Made by a program: the position numbers and the translations under genes
Shown here: in pieces, positions 22,379 to 29,958 of the stretch
How positions within the stretch are numbered: position 1 is the stretch's first letter
How the letters are laid out: every line of letters starts with the position of its first letter
DNA from: Fen-1308 sp035319185
GTDB lineage: Bacteria > Nitrospirota > Thermodesulfovibrionia > Thermodesulfovibrionales > Dissulfurispiraceae
DNA length: 31,255 nucleotides
NCBI GenBank assembly: GCA_035319185.1
Contig: DATHDF010000094.1
Location: forward strand, 1-31,255
Direction of reading: 5' to 3'
Notes under the pieces: generated by a model
Told to the model about the DNA's origin: nothing
The model's database searches: none
What the model saw: only the letters and a program-made list of their open reading frames with translations

Positions 22379-23955
22379 CATTTGCGCTTTTCCGGCTTGC
22401 CGGCTTGGCGCTCCTCTTTTCGATCACCTCCTGCTCTCCGGAAAACCGCACGAACGATTATCTCTATTGCAGGCTTAATTCCAATCCTTCCACTCTCGAT
22501 CCGGCGCTGATAACTGATGTACAGGCGTCCGTTGTAGCAGCAAAGCTGTTTAATGGCTTGGTAGGGTTGGACGCCGGGCTCAACGTTGTGCCTGACATCG
22601 CCGAGAGATGGGAGATTTCACCGGATGGCCTGACCTATCGATTCCGTCTCAAAAGAGGTTTTCTTTTCGCCAACGGGCGCGAAGTTACGGCCCACGATTT
22701 CAAATATTCATTCGAGAGGTTGCTTGCGACTGCCACCAAATCCCCAAACAACTGGATATTCGAAAATGTGGAAGGCGCCCGTGCATTCAGAGAGGGCAGG
22801 GCGGATGAAGTCGGCGGTTTGAAGGCCCTCGGTCCGTACGATTTTGAGATACGGATTGCAAGGCCGTTTTCTCCATTCCTGAAAATGCTGACTATGACAC
22901 CTGCCTATGTGGTGCCGCGTGAGGCTGTAATTGCAGGCGGTCCCGACTTTGCTTCACATCCTATGGGTACCGGCCCATACATTCTTGAGGAATGGGCCCC
23001 AAATCGTGAGGTTGTATTGAAGCGTAATGAGAGATATTCAAACCCGGCGGCGCATCTGAAGGGTATTGTCTTCAGGATACTGCCGGAGGACCTGACTGCA
23101 TTTACCGAATTCGAGCTCGGCAATCTGGACATCTTTCAGATACCGGCATCGGCCTACAGTAAACTGCGCAACGATCTTCGGCGAAAACAGTACATCGAGG
23201 TGCTGCCCGGACTCAATACCTACTATCTGGGGCTCAATACTTCGAGGCCTCCGCTTGACAATCCCGCCTTGAGGAGGGCTATCGCGTTCGCAATTGATCG
23301 CAAAAAGATACTCGAGAAGTTTTACGAGGGGAGGGGCAGGCTGGCCGATGGCCCGGTGCCTGATGCCCTGCGCTCATGGCATTTGGACAAGGACCGGGGT
23401 CCGGTCGAATTCAATCCGGTTCTGGCCAGACAGATCGTCGCAGACAACGGATTTTCCGGTGTCAGGTTGAAACTCTATGTTGCGGCAGATCAGGAGGCGG
23501 TTGATATTGCCGAAATCATACAGGGTTATCTGGCGGATGCAGGGCTTACCATAACCATAAGGCAGCTCGAATGGAGCTCGTACAAGCAGGCTATCAATAA
23601 TGGCGAGCCCGATATGTTCTGGCTCAACTGGTGGGCTGATTATCCGGACGCGGAGAATTTTCTGTTTCCGCTGTTTCATTCCGCAAACATTGGCCCGGCG
23701 GGCAACCGGACAAGGTATGCGAATAAGGAAGTTGATCGGCTGATAGAGCTTGGACAGCATGCTACAGACCCGGCGTTGAGAAACCGGGCCTATTGCGAGG
23801 CAGAGGAAAAGATAATAGCCGATGTCCCGTGGGTATTCTTCTGGCATAAAACCGACTACGTCGTCAGGCAGCCGTGGGTAGAAGGCTTAAAAGTTTACGA
23901 GATTTACAATATGGACAAGGGGCTGGATGTCAGCCTGCGGAGGCGCAACTATTAG
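22366..23955 (+). CDS. Peptide-type ABC transporter substrate-binding lipoprotein
   Basis: Family 5 (OppA/DppA-type) periplasmic binding protein, 529 residues. The N-terminus is a lipoprotein signal, with C23 in LLFSITSCSPEN as the lipid-carrying Cys. TDVQASVVAAKLFNGLVGLD, VPDIAERWEISPDGLTYRFR and HPMGTGPYILEEWAPN follow, all typical of the family. PDMFWLNWWADYPDAENFLF near 425 is the usual substrate-lid stretch. Ligand could be a di/oligopeptide, nickel chelate or other compound. Followed at once by two permease genes; no ATPases are present. Confidence 0.93.
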   Translation: MPRLTFALFRLAGLALLFSITSCSPENRTNDYLYCRLNSNPSTLDPALITDVQASVVAAKLFNGLVGLDAGLNVVPDIAERWEISPDGLTYRFRLKRGFLFANGREVTAHDFKYSFERLLATATKSPNNWIFENVEGARAFREGRADEVGGLKALGPYDFEIRIARPFSPFLKMLTMTPAYVVPREAVIAGGPDFASHPMGTGPYILEEWAPNREVVLKRNERYSNPAAHLKGIVFRILPEDLTAFTEFELGNLDIFQIPASAYSKLRNDLRRKQYIEVLPGLNTYYLGLNTSRPPLDNPALRRAIAFAIDRKKILEKFYEGRGRLADGPVPDALRSWHLDKDRGPVEFNPVLARQIVADNGFSGVRLKLYVAADQEAVDIAEIIQGYLADAGLTITIRQLEWSSYKQAINNGEPDMFWLNWWADYPDAENFLFPLFHSANIGPAGNRTRYANKEVDRLIELGQHATDPALRNRAYCEAEEKIIADVPWVFFWHKTDYVVRQPWVEGLKVYEIYNMDKGLDVSLRRRNY

Positions 23956-24883
23956 GATATATATTCTAAAGCGCATACTGGTGCTGGTGCCGCTGCTGAT
24001 CAGCGTTACGTTCGTATCCTTCTGCCTGCTGAAGACGCTGCCCGGCGATCCTGTGTACTCAATGGTCGGGGAACGGGCCACGCCTGAGGCGATAGAGAGC
24101 ATACGGAAAGAGATCGGGTCCGACAGGGATTTTATGTCTCAGTATGCGGGGTACCTCGGTCTTCTGGCCGGCGGCAACTTCGGGAGGTCGTACTATTCCA
24201 ACCGAGACGTCCTGGATGATATAGCCGCAAAGCTACCCAATACCATGAAGCTTGCCCTTGCTGCTATGGCAATCGCAATCCCGTGCGGACTCGCCGCCGG
24301 TATGATTATGGCATACAGGCGCGGCAGCTTCATTGAGAGAATTGCGGGCATGTTTACCATCGGGGGAGTCAGCCTGCCGGTATTCTGGGTGGGGTTGATG
24401 GCGATGCTGGTTTTCAGCCTGGAATTAAGGCTGCTGCCGCCCTCCGGCACGGGCGGGTTCAAATTCATTGCGCTTCCTGCGCTCACACTTGCGGTGCCTG
24501 CCATATCTACACTCGCCAGGGTTGCAGCTGCTTCAATAGAGGAGTCCATGGGACTTCAATTTATAAGGACTGCCAGGGCAAAGGGGCTCTCTCCGCTGAA
24601 GATAGCAATCTTCCATGTGACAAAGAATGCGCTGATACCGGTTGTAACCATTATCGGGCTTGAGTTCGGCAGCTACCTGAGCGGGGCCGTGGTGACCGAA
24701 ACCATTTTCGGCTGGGACGGCATCGGGCGCTTTGCGATGCAGGGCATAATCATGCGCGATTATCCGGTAATTATGGGATGTATCATAACGTGCACTGCCG
24801 TTTTCGTTGTCATGAATATGCTGACTGACATAATCTATCATTATATCGATCCGAGGATTCGCATACATGACGGCAAAGGGTAA
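23927..24883 (+). CDS. Peptide-type ABC transporter permease, DppB-like
   Basis: Inner-membrane subunit with six hydrophobic helices and the coupling segment around FIRTARAKGLSPLKIAIFHV. TETIFGWDGIGRFAMQGIIMRDYPVIMGC is the conserved C-terminal block of the DppB/OppB branch. The ATG at 23927 has AAGGGG four bases upstream but overlaps the binding-protein gene by 29 bases. The first hydrophobic residues (RIYILKRILVLVPLL) begin nine codons later, just after GGAGG and seven bases; an ATT there would be in place for a rare start. The ATG is the simpler choice. Its stop overlaps the next permease by 17 bases. Confidence 0.92.
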   Translation: MSACGGATIRIYILKRILVLVPLLISVTFVSFCLLKTLPGDPVYSMVGERATPEAIESIRKEIGSDRDFMSQYAGYLGLLAGGNFGRSYYSNRDVLDDIAAKLPNTMKLALAAMAIAIPCGLAAGMIMAYRRGSFIERIAGMFTIGGVSLPVFWVGLMAMLVFSLELRLLPPSGTGGFKFIALPALTLAVPAISTLARVAAASIEESMGLQFIRTARAKGLSPLKIAIFHVTKNALIPVVTIIGLEFGSYLSGAVVTETIFGWDGIGRFAMQGIIMRDYPVIMGCIITCTAVFVVMNMLTDIIYHYIDPRIRIHDGKG

Positions 24884-25667
24884 GGTGTATTTGTACTTGG
24901 TGCTGTTCATGTTTGTCCTCTCTCTTGCGGCGCCGTTCCTTCCGCTGCACAAGCCTGAGACGATAGACCTGGATTCCCTTCAAAAGCCGCCGGGGTTCGC
25001 GCACCCATTCGGCACCGACCATAAGGGCAGAGATATCTTTTCGCGGGTTATTTACGGGGCCAAGATTTCGATAGGTATTGCATTGACGGCGGCTGCGGCT
25101 GCCTGTATCATAGGCTCGCTTGCAGGCCTGGCTGCCGGCTATTGCGGAGGCATGACCGACTCCGTAATTACGGCAGTCGTGGATTTTACGATGTCCTTTC
25201 CGGCGCTTCTGCTTGCAATCGCCATCTCTGTCGTGCTGCCGCCGGGCATCCATTCGGCGATGATAGCGCTGTCGGCGACCGGCTGGACGTCATTTGCAAG
25301 GCTCATGCGCGGGAAGGTACTGACCGTCAGGGGACTCTCCTTTGTAGATGCGGCCAGGGCTGCCGGATGCAGCGATGCCAGGGTTCTTTTCATCCATATC
25401 CTGCCGAACTGTCTGAGGGTTGCGTTCGTCATGATGGGTATTAAGCTGGGGGGATTCATCCTCGCCGAAGCTACCCTCGGATTCCTGGGCCTGGGGGTTC
25501 AGCCTCCGGCGCCCTCGTGGGGTGCGATGATAAGCTCCAGCCGGGCATACATACTGACGGCCCCCTGGACCGTATTCTTCCCAGGTCTTATGATCACCGC
25601 TACGGCATTCTGCTTCAATCTCTACGCGGAAAAGCTGAAAGAGACCTGCGACAATCGGATGCCCTGA
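24867..25667 (+). CDS. Peptide-type ABC transporter permease, DppC-like
   Basis: Second membrane subunit, 266 residues, with the DppC/OppC block HPFGTDHKGRDIFSRVIYGA after the first helix. The coupling segment is FVDAARAAGCSDARVLFIHI, and the C-terminal block is LAEATLGFLGLGVQPPAPSWG. The gene overlaps dppB-like by 17 bases. GAGG is about ten bases before the ATG. It ends two bases from the convergent kinase stop, so there is no room for a terminator between them. Confidence 0.93.
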   Translation: MTAKGKVYLYLVLFMFVLSLAAPFLPLHKPETIDLDSLQKPPGFAHPFGTDHKGRDIFSRVIYGAKISIGIALTAAAAACIIGSLAGLAAGYCGGMTDSVITAVVDFTMSFPALLLAIAISVVLPPGIHSAMIALSATGWTSFARLMRGKVLTVRGLSFVDAARAAGCSDARVLFIHILPNCLRVAFVMMGIKLGGFILAEATLGFLGLGVQPPAPSWGAMISSSRAYILTAPWTVFFPGLMITATAFCFNLYAEKLKETCDNRMP

Positions 25668-25669
25668 AG

Positions 25670-27439
25670 TCAGTCGACCATTGGGATGCTAACTAAGATC
25701 CTGGTGCCCTTGCTTGGACTGCTGACGATTCCTACGCTGCCTTTCCAGGGATAGACCCGCTCTCGCATTCCCAATATGCCGAAGGAGTCGGTTTTTTCAA
25801 GTTGTTTCTCGGTCATCCCGATCCCGTTGTCCGCTATCTCGAGGTTTATGCTGTCATCCTCGTGCCTCAGCGTCACTTCGACCTTGGTGGCATCAGCGTG
25901 ACGCATTACGTTTGTCAGAGATTCCTGCAAGATCCTGAAGAGAGCGATGGACATATCAGGGTTGATCTCGATGTCTTCAGGGTCCAGAGATACGTTGCAT
26001 TGGATGCCGGACCTCTTACCGAATTCTTCGGCCTGCCACTCTATCGCCGGGCCCAGTCCGAGGAAATCCAGCATGCTGGGCCGCAACTCCGTGCATAGTC
26101 TCTTAACAGACTTTATTACGGCATCGACCATATCAATATCCTTTTTCAGCTTGAGGCTGAGTTCCGGGTACAACTCCGCAGAATCCTTTGCGGACCTGGA
26201 TAAATTGAGCTTCAGCGCAGTCAGCATCTGGCCGAATTCATCGTGGATATCGCGTGCTATGGCAGTCCGCTCCTCTTCCCTGATGCGCTGCAGATGTGCG
26301 GCCAGATTGTGCAATCTTTCCCTGGAAACCCTGATTTCCTGTTCCGCCAGCCTGTTCTTTTCACGAAGCCTGAGAGACGTGATGGCGAAGGCCACATTGT
26401 TCGCAAGCTCAGTCAGCAGCAGACATTCTTTATCTATGAAAATATCTGTCTGAGATGCGTAGATAGTCAAAGAACCGAAGCATCTGTCATTGCTTGAAAG
26501 AGGCAGCCCTATAGCAGAAACGAAACCCCTCTTTTGCGCCTCTTCGCGCCACGGGGCAAAAAACGGATCACTCAGCCGGTTGTTCTTGATGCACACCTTT
26601 CCGGTCCTGATTGCTGAGCCGGTCGGGCCGCGTCCCCACTGGTCATCCCCCCATGTCACCTTGATAACATCCAGATAGCCGTCGTCACGTCCCGCATAGG
26701 CATAGGGTTTTACATTTTTTTCTGCGTCGTCCTGCGGGTAGCCCACCCATGCCATCAGATACTTACCTTCTCCAACTATTATCCTGCATATTTCTTCGGC
26801 AAATGCCCGTTCGCCTGCTGCATGGACGATTGCAGCATTACTTCTGCCGAGGGTCCTTAGCGCGCGCTCGACCTTAACAAGCTCTTTTTCCGTCTGCTCC
26901 CTGCGCGCTATTTCCTCTTTCAGCTCGACATTGGCCTGAATCAGCGCCGCATAGGCGCCTTTCAGCGCGTCAACAGTCTGCCTGCGCTCGTAGCGTTCCT
27001 CAGAATCTTTCAATGCCCTGCGTACGGCAGGGACTAGCCGCCTAACACCTTCTTTAAGAATATAATCCGTTGCGCCGCTCTTGAGGGTTTCAATTGCAAG
27101 CTCCTCGCCCATCCTGCCCGAAATGAATATAAAAGGCACTTCAGGGCATGTTGTATTTGCCATCTCAAGCGCCGACACGCCGTCAAAACCGGGAATCGAA
27201 TAGTCTGAAAATATGAGGTCAAATCCGCCGCGTCCCAGGGCTGCTTCGAATTCAAGGCGGGTTTCTACACGGAGAATGTCGACGGCGATGCCTTCCGAAT
27301 CGAATACCAATTTGACAAGCTCGGCATCCGAAGGATCATCTTCGAGATGCAATATATGCAAAAGTTTTTTTGTCCTGGATGCCGGCTGCCGGTTCGGGTC
27401 CATGGATATATTCTGATTAATCGGGTCCCTGGCGGTCAA
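25670..27439 (-). CDS. Receiver-GAF-histidine kinase, NarX-like catalytic core
   Basis: A soluble 589-residue protein. The N-terminal receiver (about 26-142) has LHLEDD, phosphoacceptor D79 in IFSDYSIP and K129 in YILKEG. A coiled coil (about 145-200) leads to a GAF-like domain (about 205-355, with GRGPTGSAIRTGK and AIGLPLSS). Then a HisKA_3 dimer domain carries H399 in RTAIARDIHDEFGQML, and a HATPase with NVMRHADATKVEV and FGILGMRERV follows. The kinase core is of the NarX/DegS type. The TTG start at 27439 overlaps the cytochrome stop (TTGA); an ATG at 27403 is possible. It has no membrane helix. Placement makes it a candidate sensor of quinone or redox state, with its ligand and output partner unknown. 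Confidence 0.92.
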   Translation of the reverse strand: MTARDPINQNISMDPNRQPASRTKKLLHILHLEDDPSDAELVKLVFDSEGIAVDILRVETRLEFEAALGRGGFDLIFSDYSIPGFDGVSALEMANTTCPEVPFIFISGRMGEELAIETLKSGATDYILKEGVRRLVPAVRRALKDSEERYERRQTVDALKGAYAALIQANVELKEEIARREQTEKELVKVERALRTLGRSNAAIVHAAGERAFAEEICRIIVGEGKYLMAWVGYPQDDAEKNVKPYAYAGRDDGYLDVIKVTWGDDQWGRGPTGSAIRTGKVCIKNNRLSDPFFAPWREEAQKRGFVSAIGLPLSSNDRCFGSLTIYASQTDIFIDKECLLLTELANNVAFAITSLRLREKNRLAEQEIRVSRERLHNLAAHLQRIREEERTAIARDIHDEFGQMLTALKLNLSRSAKDSAELYPELSLKLKKDIDMVDAVIKSVKRLCTELRPSMLDFLGLGPAIEWQAEEFGKRSGIQCNVSLDPEDIEINPDMSIALFRILQESLTNVMRHADATKVEVTLRHEDDSINLEIADNGIGMTEKQLEKTDSFGILGMRERVYPWKGSVGIVSSPSKGTRILVSIPMVD

Positions 27440-29373
27440 GATGAGACCCCATGTTGCCCGCCCTGTCCTTTTCGAGGCAGGCAGCGGTAGATACCGCCCA
27501 TTATAAACATGACGAGCAGAAATGCCGGCACAACGATGAAGAAAAATGTTACAGGCGCAACTCCGGGGTTTATCAGTTGAGCCCTGTCGACGCCGTTCAG
27601 TTCCAGAATGTATGCTTCAATATTGGAAATCTGCTGTTGAGTGAGGCTGCTGCTGTCCCCGAAAGAGGGCATGCGAAGCCGTGGATTTTCTCCAGCCGGA
27701 AGAGAGCCGTGCTGAATGAATACGTCAACCTTCTCTGCGAAGAGCTGCGGATCTTTGCTGAATATCTCTCTGTCGATGGGATTGAGTGCGGGGACAGAGC
27801 CGTCATCTGAGCCTGGATTGGGTATTCCGCCTCTCCCGCCGGGACCGTGACACCCGGCACACTGCTTTTCAAAGATGAGTGCGCCCTGAGCAGAGCTGCC
27901 GATGATACCTGCTGCAGGGCCTGCCGGTTTGTTTGAAGCCGCAGACCGCTGAACTCCCGGTACCGCGGCTGCTGAAGGAAGGACAGCAGCAGATCCTTTA
28001 AGGCTATCGAGATAGTCGACGAGATCGCTCAGCTCCTGCTCGCTGAACCTGGAATATGCAGGCATGATAGTGTCAGGGAAATGGGATTTCGGATTCCGTA
28101 TCTGGTCTCTAAGCCAGCTGCGGTCTCTACCGCGGTTCCCTTCACCTGACAGATCGGGTCCGGCTGAGCCTCCGGAGCCGTTTATCGAATGGCAGCCGGT
28201 GCAGCCCCCTGAACGAAGGATGTCAGTACCTCTGGCTATGCTCTCAGAGGTTGCATCGGCTGCAGGCTTCGTCCTGTCGTCTCCTATTCCTGGAGCGCTC
28301 GCCAATACCGATACTCCCCGGACACCAGGCTTGCTGACATAGCCGGCTATTGTCAGGCCGATCAGGACAATTGCAAGCGCTGCTGCTGCTGCCATGGCAA
28401 CCGGGCGCCTGAGGGGGTTCCTTTCGGGTCTGCTGTCAAGGAATGGCAGGACCACCAAAATCAAGACCAAAATTGCCGGGACGCCGGCGACGCCGAGAGG
28501 TTCCAGCGGGCCTTCAAAATACTTGAGGGCCTCGTACAGAAACAGAAAATTCCATTCGGGCTTCGGGGTGAAAGTTGTGGATAGCGGGTCGGCTGCACCT
28601 GTAAAGCCGGGAGGCGCAAAGGCCGTCAGTCCGATCAGAAGTATTACAATTGCAGATGCAGTCATTGTATCCTTGAACACCTGGTCCGGCCAGAAAGGTC
28701 CGATACTGATGCCTTTGGATGTGTCCCATGGGCCGACCGATCCGTTGACCCTCAATGCCACGATGTGAAGAATGATCAATGCGAAGAGCGCAAGCGGCAG
28801 GACCATGACATGAAGCACGAAGAAGCGCGAGATGGTGAGCTGCCCCATATCCGTCCCTCCCCTCATCAATTCTGTCGTAAGGCTGCCGATTACCGGAAGC
28901 GAGCCTGGTATGCTGGTCCCTACTTCTGCAGCCCAGTATCCCGCCTGGTCCCACGGCAGCGGGCCGCCGGTAAAGCTGAGGCCCATGGTAATAAGGAAGA
29001 GGACAACGCCGAAAAGCCATGTCAATTCGCGCGGACGCTTGTATGCGCCCCAGACGAACACCCTCGCCATGTGCAGCACTACCACCACGATCATCAGGTT
29101 TGCCCCCCAATAGTGAAGGCCGTGTATAAGCCAGCCGAACGGCACCCTGGTTCTGAGATAAGACAAGCTGTCGTAGGCATGGTCTATTGAAGGCACGAAG
29201 AAGAATACCTGCATGATCCCAGTCACAACCTGAACGAGCACTATGGTGAGTAAGGCACTCCCAAGGGTGTAAGCTATGCTGCTCCCCCCCAATATGTCCT
29301 CTTTGAGGGCAGCGTCAAGAGTCGCCGAAAAGGGCCACCGGTCGTTCAGCCAATGCCATAATCTATTTAACAT
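27436..29373 (-). CDS. Cytochrome b fused to two c-type heme domains
   Basis: A 645-residue membrane protein combining cytochrome b, two monoheme c domains and a final helix. Residues 1-320 hold the b part with heme b ligands H87-X13-H101 and H188-X14-H203, the second spacing being that of b6f. PEW (272-274) is in the Qo-type KPEWNFLFLYEAL; Tyr of PEWY is Asn here. The Cys of plant cytochrome b6 that binds an extra heme is Thr (YTLGS). The c domains have CTGCH (391-395) with candidate Met437 and CAGCH (505-509) with Met568. A helix (about 607-629) ends the chain. I chose ATG at 29373 (AGGTGG upstream) over GTG at 29382. Quinol is oxidised through Rieske and the c hemes; the terminal acceptor is not visible. 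Confidence 0.92.
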   Translation of the reverse strand: MLNRLWHWLNDRWPFSATLDAALKEDILGGSSIAYTLGSALLTIVLVQVVTGIMQVFFFVPSIDHAYDSLSYLRTRVPFGWLIHGLHYWGANLMIVVVVLHMARVFVWGAYKRPRELTWLFGVVLFLITMGLSFTGGPLPWDQAGYWAAEVGTSIPGSLPVIGSLTTELMRGGTDMGQLTISRFFVLHVMVLPLALFALIILHIVALRVNGSVGPWDTSKGISIGPFWPDQVFKDTMTASAIVILLIGLTAFAPPGFTGAADPLSTTFTPKPEWNFLFLYEALKYFEGPLEPLGVAGVPAILVLILVVLPFLDSRPERNPLRRPVAMAAAAALAIVLIGLTIAGYVSKPGVRGVSVLASAPGIGDDRTKPAADATSESIARGTDILRSGGCTGCHSINGSGGSAGPDLSGEGNRGRDRSWLRDQIRNPKSHFPDTIMPAYSRFSEQELSDLVDYLDSLKGSAAVLPSAAAVPGVQRSAASNKPAGPAAGIIGSSAQGALIFEKQCAGCHGPGGRGGIPNPGSDDGSVPALNPIDREIFSKDPQLFAEKVDVFIQHGSLPAGENPRLRMPSFGDSSSLTQQQISNIEAYILELNGVDRAQLINPGVAPVTFFFIVVPAFLLVMFIMGGIYRCLPRKGQGGQHGVSS

Positions 29374-29382
29374 GATGTCCAC

Positions 29383-29931
29383 CTAGACAGATAATTTTTC
29401 TGCGACTCCAGCTTTGAAGCGCTCCCACATCACGAACAGCGCTCCGTTTTCGATCCTTACGGGTAAAGTGTCCAGGTGTCGGGGAGATGGCCCGGATACC
29501 ACACTGCCGTCGATCTTGAAAACACTGCCGTGGCACGGGCATTCGAATTGCCTGAGCGCCTCGTTCCAGTTGTAGTAACAGCCGGCATGAGGACATATCG
29601 GTGAATATGCTGCAATCTTAAGGCCGGAGCCTCTAACTATCCAGACCGATCTGACCTCGTTTCTTTCTATGAATGCGTCTTCTTCACGCTGAACGAAATT
29701 GAGCCTCACAGGCAGACCTTCGGGCACGGCCTGCAGGTCTGCGACCTTGGTCCATGTCTCCTTTTTTGAAGCAAACCGCGAGCGAACGAGCGCGCCGATG
29801 AAAGGGATCTCCAGGATTGCAGACAGCAGGAGGGATGCCGCTCCCACCATCGCAATTAGAAACCTCCGCCGCGTAGTTTCCGATTGCTGCGGCGCTTCAG
29901 GTCCCGATGTGCATCTCTCGCATTCGTTCAT
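29383..29931 (-). CDS. Rieske iron-sulfur protein
   Basis: 182 residues. The N-terminus has a Tat-like TRRRFLIAM before one hydrophobic helix (VGAASLLLSAILEIPFIGAL), which anchors the folded cluster domain on the outer face of the membrane. The [2Fe-2S] ligands are in CPHAGC and CPCHGS, separated by the usual loop. PSPRHLDTLPVRIENG is the conserved end. GGAGG lies seven bases before the ATG. The stop is followed within nine bases by the start of the cytochrome b/c gene, so these are partners in one quinol oxidase complex. The gene lies 27 bases after nuoN. Confidence 0.95.
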   Translation of the reverse strand: MNECERCTSGPEAPQQSETTRRRFLIAMVGAASLLLSAILEIPFIGALVRSRFASKKETWTKVADLQAVPEGLPVRLNFVQREEDAFIERNEVRSVWIVRGSGLKIAAYSPICPHAGCYYNWNEALRQFECPCHGSVFKIDGSVVSGPSPRHLDTLPVRIENGALFVMWERFKAGVAEKLSV

Positions 29932-29958
29932 GGGTATTCCTCCGTTATCGTCAGTATG

